The notes: generated by a model from the letters alone, not told the origin. A stretch of 64,000 nucleotides of DNA from Microcystis wesenbergii FACHB-1317 (GCF_014696875.1 NZ_JACJQV010000211.1:33680-97679), one strand, 5' to 3'. Counted from the stretch's first letter, positions 16,676 through 27,149 are shown. Made by a program: numbers and translations.

Positions 16676-17714
16676 GAAATTAACTCAGCCTACTTTTTGG
16701 GGTTAATTTTTTGGGGCTTTATTTGACCTGAAAAGAGGGGGTTCGCAGGCAGGCACGGATTCCCATTCTATAAGAAATTATCCGTCAAGTCGTGGGGTTT
16801 TGTCAAGCTTTTTGGGAAAAAAAATTTAACCGATACTCAAGGGGAGAAAATTGTCGGCAGCTTCTTAAGGCAAGAGGTAACAGGTAGTTAGATATGTGTA
16901 ATTAACCGCGTCTAGCTACTTATCTGTTCACTGATTACTGAAACTAACTCCCCCTACTTTTTGGGGTTAATTTTTTGGCGTTGTCAAATTGAAAGATGCT
17001 CCGAATCAGCACCGGAACTGAAATTACTAGGTGTAGGGCTAATTCCGGAATTAGCCCTACAATAGGCGTTGTCAAATTGAAAGATGCTCCTAATCAGCAC
17101 CGGAACTGAAATTAACTCAGCCTACTTTTTGGGGTTAATTTTTTGGGGCTTTATTTGACCTGAAAAGAGGTGGTTCGCAGGCAGGCACGGATTCCCATTC
17201 TATAAGAAATTATCCGTCAAGTCGTGGGGTTTTGTCAAGCTTTTTGGGAAAAAAAATTTAACCGATACTCAAGGGGAGAAAATTGTCGGCAGCTTCTTAA
17301 GGCAAGAGGTAACAGGTAGTTAGATATGTGTAATTAACCGCGTCTAGCTACTTATCTGTTCACTGATTACTGAAACTAACTCCCCCTACTTTTTGGGGTT
17401 AATTTTTTGGCGTTGTCAAATTGAAAGATGCTCCGAATCAGCACCGGAACTGAAATTACTAGGTGTAGGGCTAATTCCGGAATTAGCCCTACAATAGGCG
17501 TTGTCAAATTGAAAGATGCTCCGAATCAGCACCGGAACTGAAATTATTCTGATCTGACAATGCCTAATTTTTTGGGGCTTTATTTGACCTGAAAAAAGGG
17601 GGTTCGCAGGCAGGCACGGATTCCCATTATATAAGAAATTATCTGTCAAGTCGTGGGGTTTTGTCAAGCTTTTTTGGGAAAAAAAATTAACCGACACTCA
17701 AGGGGAGAAAATTA
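16676..17714. repeat. 432-bp tandem direct repeat, 2.4 copies
   Basis: Unit 1 is 16676-17107 and unit 2 is 17108-17539, nearly identical (differences such as GAGGGGG/GAGGTGG). A diverged partial third copy spans 17540 to ~17714. Each unit contains a 30-nt perfect palindrome (17032-17061 and 17464-17493, centred on TTCCGGAA) flanked by two direct copies of a ~45-bp block beginning GGCGTTGTCAAATTGAAAGA. I see no gene; frames crossing it are spurious. Confidence 0.9.
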
Positions 17715-17757
17715 ACCAAAGAGATATTATTTAATCCCCCCTGTGAGTCGGTATTTT

Positions 17758-19440
17758 TCAGCCCGGGATTAACGCTTTAGTTGTCGAGGCACCAAGGCGA
17801 TTTAATTGCCGATTAATTTGCCATCCGAGGAGGGTTAAACCCAACCACTGACTGAAGATTGCTAAAGCGAAAGAGGGAAGTGTAGCGTATTTAGTAGCGG
17901 CAATGGGAAGAAAAGTAAAAAACCATAACAGCGGAGATTGACTGGGATCAACTCGCAAGACAGCGAAACAGAGAAAGGGGAAAATAATCAAAATGCCGAT
18001 GCTAGTGGCTGCCAGCAAAGCGCGTTTATTTGTGCTGGCTAATATCAATAATTGGGCGATAGCGGCATAGACTAAAATCATGTTCATTGCCAAGAGAAAC
18101 CCGGCTGCAGTGGCTAGTTTATATTGATGGAGAGGGGCGATAAAAATAGCGGGAAGAATGAATAAAATGGCAATGGCGACGTTAACAGCCATGGCTAGGG
18201 TAGAAGGACTTTTTTCGCCAAAGATTAAAGCTTTCCCCAGACTAATGCCCGTTTTTCCTTGCAGATGACGATAACGCGCCCAATCTTGGAGAGTTTGACG
18301 GGGGGGAGTGAGGGCAAAAAGGATTAACAAGCCAAAAATTGCCACAAAAACGCTAAGAATCGCAAAATTATCGAAAAGATAGCTCGGTTCCAGCGTTTGG
18401 AAGACAAAACCTAGGCTAATAGCGCTAAAACAGCCCATCATCCAGTAACTTTGGGGTTTACTAACAAGAGTAGCGAGGGGATTATGGAAGCGACGCTGGA
18501 GAATTCTGGTTAAACCGTAGGTGCAGAGGGAAAAATTGAGCAAAATTAAGCTAATACCCATTATAACCGATTGCCAGAGAGATTGACCGTACCAACGCAG
18601 CCCGAAGATTTGTGAGATTCCTAGATAGCGTACCGCATCGGGGGGGAGAAAGGTAGATTTAACTAGATAGGGGAGGACAAAACTAGGATTAAAGAGAATT
18701 AACCAATCAAAGGGGGTACGGGAACCGCCATAGCCCGATAAAGTAACAATAGTGCTATAAAACACAAAGATTAAGACTGCAGCACTGCCTAACCAGGGTT
18801 GAAATCCCCCTAACCATGGCGTGGCTAAAGCGAAACTCAGGGCGGCATGATAGAAAAAGGCACAACTAGCGATCAGAACCCCGTAGAAGGCTAAAATTAA
18901 CGACAAGGGAATACCTGCTAATAAACCCGCCCCCAAGTGAAAGGGTAAAGCGAGAAGACAGACGAGATAGAGGAGAATGGGAACCCCGAAAATTTTGCCG
19001 ATAAAAATCGTTCTGGCGGGTTGGGGACTCAGACGGATAAAATTAAGTGTACCCCGGCGTTCTTCCCCGGAAAGATCGGCGATTAATTGATAGGTTCCCA
19101 CCACTAAAAGAGCGAAAATGCCGGTAATGCTCAGAAAAGTGAAGATATCCAACCACCATAACCGGGAGATAATCATCCATTGACCATTTAGGTCTTGGAT
19201 GCAGTATTTAATCCCACTATAGGGCTCATAATCGTTGTTATGAGGGGGATTAGCGGTACAGTAACGACTAAATCCCGCCGCTACTGGCAAGAGATTTTGA
19301 TAGTATAAATAAACTAATAATTGACCAACTAGGGAGATGACTGAGGCGATCGAGATATTTTTCGGGGTTAATCTTCCTTGCCATTCTCGCATAATTTGCG
19401 GGTTGGTTTCCGTAAGGCGATCGATTATTGTCGCTATCAT
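17758..19440 (-). CDS. Large ABC-2-like membrane permease, cyanobacterial
   Basis: A 560-aa protein with about twelve hydrophobic segments. Near residue 125 it carries ADLSGEERRGTLNFIRLSPQ, resembling the ABC-2 permease loop 'ERRSGTLE.LL..P'. It therefore looks like the membrane half of an exporter, with a duplicated permease-like arrangement. No ATPase is adjacent. Substrate unknown. Confidence 0.65.
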   Translation of the reverse strand: MIATIIDRLTETNPQIMREWQGRLTPKNISIASVISLVGQLLVYLYYQNLLPVAAGFSRYCTANPPHNNDYEPYSGIKYCIQDLNGQWMIISRLWWLDIFTFLSITGIFALLVVGTYQLIADLSGEERRGTLNFIRLSPQPARTIFIGKIFGVPILLYLVCLLALPFHLGAGLLAGIPLSLILAFYGVLIASCAFFYHAALSFALATPWLGGFQPWLGSAAVLIFVFYSTIVTLSGYGGSRTPFDWLILFNPSFVLPYLVKSTFLPPDAVRYLGISQIFGLRWYGQSLWQSVIMGISLILLNFSLCTYGLTRILQRRFHNPLATLVSKPQSYWMMGCFSAISLGFVFQTLEPSYLFDNFAILSVFVAIFGLLILFALTPPRQTLQDWARYRHLQGKTGISLGKALIFGEKSPSTLAMAVNVAIAILFILPAIFIAPLHQYKLATAAGFLLAMNMILVYAAIAQLLILASTNKRALLAATSIGILIIFPFLCFAVLRVDPSQSPLLWFFTFLPIAATKYATLPSFALAIFSQWLGLTLLGWQINRQLNRLGASTTKALIPG

Positions 19441-19539
19441 ATTTTTGTCCTCTCTACAGCCGTTATCAGGAGCTAATCCTAGATTAACCCGGCAACTTCT
19501 CGATCGGTTCGGGGAGGAAGAAATCCATCGAGATGCAGC

Positions 19540-19643
19540 TAAGTAGCTGGTTATAATTAAATTAAAAAGGGATTTTAGGTTCGATCCCCCCTGCCCCCCT
19601 TGATAAGGGGGGTGTCTGATAATTTTTAACGCCTACCTACTTA
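19540..19643. mobile_element. 104-bp non-autonomous element, copy 1
   Basis: Bounded by TAAGTAGCTGG on the left and CCTACCTACTTA on the right (inverted termini). The core carries CCCCTTGATAAGGGGGG and GTCTGATAATTTTTAACG. The same-length element is in opposite orientation at 24890-24993. Confidence 0.65.
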
Positions 19644-19732
19644 AAATCTGAGTTCGGGAATCAAAAGAGGAAAAGTGCCAGACCAGTGAGCTTCTGTTTT
19701 ACACTAGAATTTGGCCGCCTGAATCTAGATCT

Positions 19733-21730
19733 ATGCCCACTCTGACCCTCAATTTTCCCCTGACTGCCGTTGTCGGCCAAGAAGCGATTAAATTAGCCCT
19801 ACTCTTAGCCGCCGTGGATCCCGCCCTGGGGGGTGTGGTAATTGCCGGTCGTCGGGGAACCGCCAAATCAGTCATGGCGCGAGCGATACATTCCCTACTG
19901 CCACCGATCGAAATTATCGCAGGTAATGTCTTTAATTGTGATCCCAACAATGCCGACGAATGGGACGATCGCACTAAAGAAGAATATAGCAGTGGAGAAG
20001 TCCCCACGGAAGTTATCCGGGCCCCTTTCGTGCAGATTCCCCTAGGAGTCACCGAGGATCGTTTATTGGGTTCCGTCGATGTGGAAGAATCGGTGAAACA
20101 GGGGGAACCAGTCTTTCAACCCGGTTTATTAGCCAGCGCCCATCGGGGAATTCTCTACGTCGATGAAATTAATCTACTCGATGACCAAATTGCTAACCAA
20201 TTACTCACAGTTTTAAGCGAAGGACGTAACCAAATCGAACGGGAAGGCATCAGTTTTCAACATCCCTGTAAACCAATCCTGATCGCTACTTATAACCCAG
20301 AAGAAGGGGATTTACGAACCCATTTATTAGATAGAATTGCCATTGCTCTTTCCGCCGATGGTGTCCTTAGTTTAGACCAACGAGTCACCGCCGTCAATCA
20401 GGCGATCGAGTATGCTGTGTCTCCCAGCGCTTTTATCGCCCAATATGCCCAAGAAATCGATGATCTAAAAACCGAAATTATTCTGGCGAGGGAATGGTTA
20501 AAAGAGGTAAAAATTAAACCCGAACAAATTAGTTATCTAGTGGAGGAAGCGGTGCGCGGTAAGGTAGAAGGTCATCGCGCCGAGATTTTTGCCGTGAGAG
20601 TAGCCAAGGCCGCCGCTGCTTTAGAAGGTCGGGATTTAGTCAGTGCCGATGACTTAAAAAGGGCCGTCGAATTAGTTATTGTACCTCGATCGCTGATTAC
20701 GCCACCACCCCCGGAACAGGAACAACAGCCACCACCACCACCGCCACCACCGGAACCGCCCCAAGACGAAAACCAGCAGGAACAGGAAGAAAAAGAGGAG
20801 GAGAAAGAGGAAGAAAAAGAGCCGGAACAGCCGGATAATTTGCCGGAAGAATTTGTTTTCGACCCGGAAGGGGTTTTACTGGATCCCAGTGTGTTGTATT
20901 TTGCCCAGATGGCCCAGCGTCAGGGAAAATCGGGGGCGCGTAACCTGATTTTCTCGGAAGATAGGGGACGTTATATTAAGCCGATGTTACCCCGGGGCAA
21001 GGTAAAAAGAGTCGCCGTCGATGCCACTCTCCGGGCGGCCGCCCCCTATCAAAAAGCCCGTCGCTTAAGGAATCCCGAACGTCATGTGATTATAGAAGAA
21101 GGGGATCTGCGCTCAAAACGGCTGGCCCGCAAGGCCGGTTCTTTAATTGTCTTTGTCGTCGATGCCTCCGGTTCCATGGCCCTGAATCGGATGCAGTCGG
21201 CTAAAGGTGCGGTCATGCGTCTGTTAACGGAAGCTTACGAAAATCGCGACCAGATTGCCCTGATTCCTTTCCGGGGTGAGCGAGCAGATGTACTATTGCC
21301 ACCAACCAAATCGATTACCCTAGCGAAAAAACGTCTAGAAACCCTGCCCTGTGGCGGCGGTTCCCCCTTAGCCCACGGTTTAACCCAAGCGGTTCATGTG
21401 GGGATGAATGCCCGTTTATCGGGGGATATCGGTCAAGTGGTGGTGGTGGCGATTACCGACGGTAGAAGTAATATTCCTTTGGCGAAATCTTTAGGCGAAC
21501 CGATTCCGGAGGGGGAAAAACCCGATATTAAGGCAGAACTGCTCGATATTGCCGCTAAAATTCGCTCTTTAGGCATTAAACTGCTGGTTATCGATACGGA
21601 GAAAAAATTCGTCTCCACCGGTTTTGCCAAAGAATTAGCCCTAAAAGCCGGGGGTAAATATTATCATCTACCCCGGGCTACGGAACAAGCGATCGCATCT
21701 ATGGCGCGAGGGGCAATTGCGGGACTGTAG
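19733..21730 (+). CDS. chlD: Magnesium chelatase subunit D
   Basis: A 665-aa subunit of the ChlHID complex that inserts Mg2+ into protoporphyrin IX, the first committed step of chlorophyll synthesis. An N-terminal AAA+ region ([15 protein letters not shown] ~38-52; [13 protein letters not shown]) is followed by a proline-rich (~325-342) then Glu/Lys-rich linker. The C-terminal von Willebrand A domain has MIDAS DASGS at 477-481. Length is usual. It stands alone, with a spacer carrying GGTGTGGGG repeats downstream. Confidence 0.95.
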   Translation: MPTLTLNFPLTAVVGQEAIKLALLLAAVDPALGGVVIAGRRGTAKSVMARAIHSLLPPIEIIAGNVFNCDPNNADEWDDRTKEEYSSGEVPTEVIRAPFVQIPLGVTEDRLLGSVDVEESVKQGEPVFQPGLLASAHRGILYVDEINLLDDQIANQLLTVLSEGRNQIEREGISFQHPCKPILIATYNPEEGDLRTHLLDRIAIALSADGVLSLDQRVTAVNQAIEYAVSPSAFIAQYAQEIDDLKTEIILAREWLKEVKIKPEQISYLVEEAVRGKVEGHRAEIFAVRVAKAAAALEGRDLVSADDLKRAVELVIVPRSLITPPPPEQEQQPPPPPPPPEPPQDENQQEQEEKEEEKEEEKEPEQPDNLPEEFVFDPEGVLLDPSVLYFAQMAQRQGKSGARNLIFSEDRGRYIKPMLPRGKVKRVAVDATLRAAAPYQKARRLRNPERHVIIEEGDLRSKRLARKAGSLIVFVVDASGSMALNRMQSAKGAVMRLLTEAYENRDQIALIPFRGERADVLLPPTKSITLAKKRLETLPCGGGSPLAHGLTQAVHVGMNARLSGDIGQVVVVAITDGRSNIPLAKSLGEPIPEGEKPDIKAELLDIAAKIRSLGIKLLVIDTEKKFVSTGFAKELALKAGGKYYHLPRATEQAIASMARGAIAGL

Positions 21731-21732
21731 CT

Positions 21733-21815
21733 GGGGTTTGCGGCAAAAAGTTTTTCCCGGGGGCAGGGTGTGGGGTGTGGGGTGTAGGGTGTGGGGTGTG
21801 GGGTGTAGGGAAGGA
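21733..21815 (+). repeat. End fragment of the AGGGTTTGC element plus GGTGTGGGG tract
   Basis: GGGTTTGCGGCAAAAAGTTT followed by GGGTGTGGGGTGTGGGGTGT matches one end of the element complete at 59654-59868 (read from its right terminus). The other end is missing. Confidence 0.6.
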
Positions 21816-22007
21816 AACCTCTTTCATCTGTGGGGGTGAAAATTTTTTCATCGGGACTGCCTCCTGCCTTCGTTATTGACTCGAATTTTGCTGATTTTCT
21901 GTTTTTTTTGGTCTGGTGTGGCAGAATCCGGAAAAACTTAACAATAATCGGCAATAAGCGAGAGATATACTACAAACAAACATGAGCAAGTTTTAATTAA
22001 GATAACT

Positions 22008-22511
22008 ATGAGCTTTCGATTTGGCAAAATCTTGATAGCAGGGGTATTAGCGACACTTTTGCTAGTAACTTCCTGTGCTAAAGCTCCCTCGCAATTTGAC
22101 CAGGCGCAACAAGAAAGTACCGCTCGCGGGGCGGAGGCAGTGGTGAAAGAATCCACCTCTGGCGGCAGTTTTAATCAGTTTTTCCCGCCTTCCGGGGGAG
22201 GATACGAGCGCGTCTATACCCAGGAGAAAAAAGGCTTTGCTGAGGCAAAACTGAAGCAAGATGGCAAAGTTCTGGCCATGTTAGCCATATCTGATATCAG
22301 CAATAATCCCGCTGCGGCCAATAAATTCCAAGACAGTCAAACCACGATTAAAGGTTTTCCCTCTGTGGAACAGGGTGCAACCGCCAGCGCCGTTTTAGTC
22401 AATAATCGCTATCAAGTCAAGGTTTTATCGCGGGAGGCCGATTTTACCGCCAGCGATCGCCAAACTTGGTTAGCTAAGTTCGATTTAGATGGTCTAGCAA
22501 AATTAAAGTAA
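22008..22511 (+). CDS. Conserved hypothetical lipoprotein
   Basis: A 167-aa protein with a lipoprotein signal: hydrophobic ILIAGVLATLLL and lipobox LVTSC (Cys ~23). The mature part has a SGGSFNQFFPPSGGGY linker and a compact domain with YEQ/FAEAKLKQDGK strands. It precedes a GTG-start gene by 10 bases, so the two are likely co-transcribed. Function unknown. Confidence 0.7.
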   Translation: MSFRFGKILIAGVLATLLLVTSCAKAPSQFDQAQQESTARGAEAVVKESTSGGSFNQFFPPSGGGYERVYTQEKKGFAEAKLKQDGKVLAMLAISDISNNPAAANKFQDSQTTIKGFPSVEQGATASAVLVNNRYQVKVLSREADFTASDRQTWLAKFDLDGLAKLK

Positions 22512-22521
22512 GGAGACATCC

Positions 22522-23412
22522 GTGAGTAAGCCAATTTTTGAACTGGTGGACAAATTACCGACGAATAATCTCACCGTCAAAGTCCTCAAAACCCTTGATT
22601 ATGTGGTGCCGGGGCAGTGGGATAACCTAGTCGGGTTTAAAAATACGATTATCAAAGTCACCGGCGAAACCGACGAAAGCATGATTCAACAGATTGGCGA
22701 TCGAGCCGTTTGGTTGTTTAATGATAAATCCCAGGGCTATCAACGGGCGCTCTGGCTCTACCAAACCATCGACAGCGCCGATAATGCCCTAGCCACCGCC
22801 TCTCTTGCTAATGCCGTCGGTGGTAAAATTCCCCTCATGGGCGGTTTAATCGAAAAATTAACCCCTGCCCCCGAAAAAGCGCAAACCATCGATCTAACCT
22901 TGAAATTAGTGACCGAATTAGTCGCTTTTTGTCAAATTAATGGCATTCCGGGGGATAGTATCGATGATTTCGTCGCTTCTCTGGGAGATTATAGCGGCGA
23001 ATCCCTGATGCGGATGGCGGCGTTAGTTTGTTTGGATGGTTTAATTCCCCTGGGGGGCAGTTTTATCCGCAAAGTGGAATCCACCCTCAGCATTCTCAGG
23101 CCGGAAGAATTAGAATCTAACTCCACTTTCGGCAGTATTAAAGAATTGATTCCGGGGGGAAATACTGCCAGAAAATTAGACTTTATCGGTCAAAGTTTCG
23201 ACTCGACTAAAGGTTGGATGAGTGGTTTTGTCAGCGAGCGCGATTTGACCCAGCAGGGATTATTGAGCAAAATTCAGGGATTTATCGACTTTTCTGCCGA
23301 TAAATTGGTATATGTCGGTGCATTCCTCGATATGACGACTAATTACTATGAACATACTGGCATTCAAACCCTGGCTCGTCGTTTAATCGAAAGAGCCGTG
23401 GCGGAAATTTAA
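22522..23412 (+). CDS. Conserved cyanobacterial hypothetical protein
   Basis: A 296-aa protein, GTG start with an AAGGAGA site 7 bases upstream. It is soluble-looking, with alternating helices and no known motif. A feature of note is repeated hydrophobic-Gly segments (GGKIPLMGGLIEKL, LIPLGGSFIRKV), resembling membrane-peripheral helices. Coupled to the lipoprotein gene upstream. Function unknown. Confidence 0.65.
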   Translation: MSKPIFELVDKLPTNNLTVKVLKTLDYVVPGQWDNLVGFKNTIIKVTGETDESMIQQIGDRAVWLFNDKSQGYQRALWLYQTIDSADNALATASLANAVGGKIPLMGGLIEKLTPAPEKAQTIDLTLKLVTELVAFCQINGIPGDSIDDFVASLGDYSGESLMRMAALVCLDGLIPLGGSFIRKVESTLSILRPEELESNSTFGSIKELIPGGNTARKLDFIGQSFDSTKGWMSGFVSERDLTQQGLLSKIQGFIDFSADKLVYVGAFLDMTTNYYEHTGIQTLARRLIERAVAEI

Positions 23413-23598
23413 GTGGCACCGGGGGCAGGGATGGACAGACCGATACCAAATCGGTTTTTAATAGCATGATTAAGTCCCAATTCAACTTTAAAAACCCAGT
23501 TATGGATTGTTTCCCCCTGCTCCGGCACTCACCCACTTTCCTATACCTTTTCCACAGGGTTTAGTATTATAATATCCCCTCCTTAGCCCCTCAAGGTC

Positions 23599-24249
23599 AT
23601 GAATCAGGCACAACTTATCCATGCCGCTAAACTCCAGCATCCAGCCGCTATTATTGCTCTACTTAACCAAAGTCTCTTAACCAGAAAAATAGAGGTTATT
23701 GAAGCCACCCCACAAGAAAATGCCCTGACTCTAAAAGTTCAATCCAAAAATATACCTAATCAACACAAGTTATTACCTTTTTTGTCGGCAGAAATCAAAA
23801 GCTTGGGCATCGATGGATTAGAACAAGTGATCGTTTACGGTATGACCGAGGCATCCGATATCCCCGCTTGGGAAGAATCGATAACCCTGAGTCAAGATGA
23901 TTTAATCGTCAATCGTGTCACCAAATTAAACTCTTTGCCGATAATAACCGCAGAAATCGCCGAAAATGACCGAGAAGATGCCCCAGAAGCTTTGGAAGAC
24001 TCTGAAACAACCGAAGAAAAAGCCCTAGAGAAACCGGAGGAGTTCACTGAAGCTGCTGAGAATATTGTGGCCACTGGTGAGCGATTTTCCCTATCTCATC
24101 GGAGACACTCCTCTTTTCCCCTCAGTATAATTTTGCCTTACCTAGCGATCGGTTTTGGTGCTGGAATTATTATAGGTGCTTACTTTGGCTATCAAAAAGC
24201 AGTGAGTGAAATGCCCGCACAAAATGGAGCGATCGAACAACCCCGATAA
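23599..24249 (+). CDS. Hypothetical protein with C-terminal membrane anchor
   Basis: A 216-aa protein. The N-terminal ~100 residues form a small alpha/beta domain (AKLQHPAAIIALLNQSL, LTLKVQSKN) seen repeatedly in cyanobacterial proteins. A very acidic linker follows (~115-155), then one transmembrane helix near 180-200 (ILPYLAIGFGAGIIIGAYFG). A TATAAT-like box lies ~25 bases before the start. Role unknown. Confidence 0.65.
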   Translation: MNQAQLIHAAKLQHPAAIIALLNQSLLTRKIEVIEATPQENALTLKVQSKNIPNQHKLLPFLSAEIKSLGIDGLEQVIVYGMTEASDIPAWEESITLSQDDLIVNRVTKLNSLPIITAEIAENDREDAPEALEDSETTEEKALEKPEEFTEAAENIVATGERFSLSHRRHSSFPLSIILPYLAIGFGAGIIIGAYFGYQKAVSEMPAQNGAIEQPR

Positions 24250-24425
24250 ATTTTCTTGTCCCCAACCTGATATGATCGAAATTGGCGATCTTACGATTAA
24301 GACCAATGCAAAATTTTCCTATCTCCAAATCTCAATGATTTAGGGCTTTTTTTCTTGGGAATTTGTCGTTAAGGACAGCAGCACCAGCTTATTTTTTATC
24401 TTTAGCCCCACATATCTAACCGCTC

Positions 24426-24824
24426 ATGTCTATTGAAGAAGCCTTGAAACTCCTAAAAGAATATGGCTGTATTCAACTAAAAATTGCCCAATCCCCTGAA
24501 GAAGAAGAAGCTCTAAGACAGGCAATTTTATTAGTTAACCAAGGTTCGGAATCAATTAATTTAGGTATCTGTGCCGATAACAATGAAGAGGGATTTAAAG
24601 CCCTGAAAATTTATCTACAAGCCCTAGGATACCCCCTACCTAATACTCTCCCAGAAGACCAGCCAGAACCGGGAGCGGTGTATATTAAATACAGTACCCA
24701 AAGACAAGCTTCCTATCTCGATTCCTACACGGGAACCTATCGCGGTGTTCTGATTTCTTGTCAATCAGAAAATGATCAATTAGTCGGTACTTATGGTCAC
24801 TTTCCCCTCGATTTATTCTCTTAA
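24426..24824 (+). CDS. DUF1824 family protein
   Basis: A 132-aa soluble protein: MSIEEALKLLKEYGCIQLKI at the start, INLGICADNNEEGFKALK in the middle, and a C-terminal KYSTQRQASYLDSYTGTYRG segment typical of DUF1824, a family confined to cyanobacteria. No function is known. Confidence 0.7.
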   Translation: MSIEEALKLLKEYGCIQLKIAQSPEEEEALRQAILLVNQGSESINLGICADNNEEGFKALKIYLQALGYPLPNTLPEDQPEPGAVYIKYSTQRQASYLDSYTGTYRGVLISCQSENDQLVGTYGHFPLDLFS

Positions 24825-24889
24825 GAGGCATAGTTTTTGGGTTATTTAAGCGATTAACCATCAGCCGGACAGTGATTACTGTTTACAAA

Positions 24890-24993
24890 TAAGTAGGTGG
24901 GTGTTAAAAATTGTCAGATACCCCCCTTATCAAGGGGGGCAGTGGGGATCAAAGACAAAATCTATCTTCAATTTAATTGAAGCCACTTACTTA
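24890..24993. mobile_element. 104-bp non-autonomous element, copy 2 (inverted)
   Basis: Bounded by TAAGTAGGTGG and CCACTTACTTA. The core ACCCCCCTTATCAAGGGGGG and TTAAAAATTGTCAGATA is the reverse of the copy at 19540-19643, and both are 104 bp. Confidence 0.65.
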
Positions 24994-25053
24994 ACAACCA
25001 AAAAGCTCCCCACTCCTGTCCACTGAATTCTTAACTTTTTACCTGAAAAAAAT

Positions 25054-25737
25054 ATGTATTTGTTAATTCCAGCAGCGGGAATGGGTAAACGGATGGGCAG
25101 CGATCGCAATAAGTTACTGCTCACCCTGCACGGAAAACCGCTCCTCGCTTGGACTTTGCTGGCTGCCATGGAATCTAGGGCAATTATCTGGATTGGCATC
25201 ATGGCACAACCGGAAGACTTTGAGGAGATCCGAGCAATTATCACCCCTATAAATGCCCTTAAACCCGTGCAAATCATCCAAGGAGGTGAAACCAGACAAA
25301 AATCGGTTTACAATGGCTTACAAGCCCTACCAGAGGGGGCTGAGACGGTTTTAATTCACGATGGGGCGCGCTGTTTAGCCACTCCCGAATTATTCGATCG
25401 CTGTGCTGTCGCTTTAGCCACCTGTCAGGGTTTCATAGCGGCGATTCCGGTGAAAGATACGATTAAAATTGTCGATAGCAAGGGTTGGATTGAGGATACA
25501 CCGGATCGCTCGCGGTTATGGGCAGCCCAAACGCCCCAGGGTTTTCAGGTAAAATTATTAAAAGAATGTCATGAACAGGGCCGAAAATTAGCTTGGGAAG
25601 TCACCGACGATGCCGCCTTATTAGAAAAATGTGGTTTTCCCGTCAAAATTGTCGTCGGTGAAGAAACTAACTTAAAAATTACTACTCCGGGGGATCTGGC
25701 AATTGCCGAATATATTTTAAGTCAACGTTTGCCATAA
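25054..25737 (+). CDS. ispD: 2-C-methyl-D-erythritol 4-phosphate cytidylyltransferase
   Basis: A 227-aa MEP-pathway enzyme making CDP-methylerythritol for isoprenoids. The nucleotide-binding N-terminus LIPAAGMGKRMG (4-15) with Lys20, VLIHDGARC (~100-108), and AAQTPQGF (~158-165) are all diagnostic, and ITTPGDLAIAE closes the family pattern. The ATG start is immediately before the first strand. Confidence 0.95.
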   Translation: MYLLIPAAGMGKRMGSDRNKLLLTLHGKPLLAWTLLAAMESRAIIWIGIMAQPEDFEEIRAIITPINALKPVQIIQGGETRQKSVYNGLQALPEGAETVLIHDGARCLATPELFDRCAVALATCQGFIAAIPVKDTIKIVDSKGWIEDTPDRSRLWAAQTPQGFQVKLLKECHEQGRKLAWEVTDDAALLEKCGFPVKIVVGEETNLKITTPGDLAIAEYILSQRLP

Positions 25738-25791
25738 AAGTTGACAGTGATTGTATTAGACTAGGTAGCGGTCAACTCTAGGCGGTCTCTG

Positions 25792-26733
25792 ATGACTTTT
25801 CCCTTTATATCAGTAATCATTCCCATCTACAATGGTGAAGATGATCTTCCCGATTTGCTCAAATGTTTGCAAAGTCAAACCTATCCCCGAGAGCAAGTGG
25901 AGTATCTTCTCGTAAATAACAATAGCAGCGATCAAACCGGGTCTATTTTAGAACAGGCAGTGATCGAGAGTAAAGAGTCGGGATTTCCGTTAGTTGTGCT
26001 TACAGAAAATCAGATTCAAAGTTCCTACGCAGCTCGTAATTTAGGCATAAAAACTGCCCGTTATGATCTGTTAGTTTTCACCGATGCCGATTGTCGTCCC
26101 TCCTATCAATGGTTAGCAGAAATAGTTAAACCCTTTAGTGATGCTGATATCGGTATCGTTGCGGGGGAAATACTCGCCTTAACTGGTAACTCGATCCTAG
26201 AAAAATATGCTGAACGTCGAGAGATTCTCTCGCAAAAATTTCTCTTAGAACACCCTTTTTCTCCCTACGGTCAAACAGCTAATCTAGCAATTAGAAAAGC
26301 CGCTTTTGAGAAAGTTGGTTTATTTCGTCCCTATTTAACCACAGGCGGCGATGCCGATATCTGCTGGCGAATTTTACGAGAAACTCAATGGCAATTAGCC
26401 TATGCACCCACCGCCGTTATTTGCCATCGTCATCGTTCGACTATCAAGAGTTTTCGCAGTCAATTTCAACGCTACGGCCGTTCAAATCGCTATTTACATG
26501 AACTACATGGTTGTGATTTACAAAGGAATTTTACCAGTTCCGAATTAATTTATCGTCTCGGTCGTTGGTTATTAAAAGAGCTACCAAAAAATACTCTCAA
26601 GTTACTGTTTGGTAAAGCTGATATAGTAGATTTATTGGCTACTCCCCTCGATTTAATTGGGTTTCAGTCCCGCAGCCAAGGACAAGCCACGGTCAAATTA
26701 CCCGAAAAAGCTAAAGAAATCGAATGGCTTTAA
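25792..26733 (+). CDS. Family 2 glycosyltransferase
   Basis: A 313-aa GT-A enzyme: ISVIIPIYNGEDDLPDLLKC (6-25), VFTDADCRP (DxD, ~95-103) and GGDADICWRI (ED-like, ~185-194). The C-terminal ~70 residues are basic and may associate with membrane. Donor and acceptor cannot be told. It follows ispD by ~55 bases and may share its transcript. Confidence 0.8.
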   Translation: MTFPFISVIIPIYNGEDDLPDLLKCLQSQTYPREQVEYLLVNNNSSDQTGSILEQAVIESKESGFPLVVLTENQIQSSYAARNLGIKTARYDLLVFTDADCRPSYQWLAEIVKPFSDADIGIVAGEILALTGNSILEKYAERREILSQKFLLEHPFSPYGQTANLAIRKAAFEKVGLFRPYLTTGGDADICWRILRETQWQLAYAPTAVICHRHRSTIKSFRSQFQRYGRSNRYLHELHGCDLQRNFTSSELIYRLGRWLLKELPKNTLKLLFGKADIVDLLATPLDLIGFQSRSQGQATVKLPEKAKEIEWL

Positions 26734-26788
26734 TTCAGTTATCAGTTATCAGTGATCAGTTATCAGATGTGAGTTTTCAGTTCAATGA

Positions 26789-26962
26789 TTACTGTTTACT
26801 GATTAAGGTTTCCTCTATGGTTTCTCCCTGAGTGAAACATCCTGGAAGATACTTAATTTCTGATACATAGCCCTCGTCATCATCAGGATAAATTGTTATT
26901 GGATATTTTAACCCCAAATAAAACTCTAATGATTCAAGATTAGTTTTATTACTTGTAATCAT
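26789..26962 (-). pseudogene. Truncated HicB-type antitoxin
   Basis: A 57-aa frame with an AAAGAGG ribosome site. It reads MITSNKTNLESLEFYLGLKY then PITIYPDDDEGYVSEIKYLP and GCFTQGETIEE, the N-terminal HicB fold (tyrosine-rich strand, LPGC, TQGET). It then ends TLISKQ-stop, encoded by the TTAATCAGTAAACAG filler repeat. The usual helix and ribbon-helix-helix region are gone. No hicA is adjacent. Confidence 0.75.
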
Positions 26963-27149
26963 ATTTTTACCTCTTTAAAGTTAGCAAATAGGATCAATAT
27001 ATTTTGAATAAATATCCAGAAAACAGCAAGAAGGGAATCAGCTTTAAACCTTGTCCGTCAACTATCCATTCCCCTATTCTGGCACTCCCCGCTTCAAAGT
27101 GGGGGACAAAATGAGGTAAGGTAAAAAAGCTGTGCCGATAACCGAGACT

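Noticed and set aside
17416..17697. 93-aa minus-strand frame
   Set aside because: Spans the tandem repeat unit and its partial copy; no conservation or start signal.
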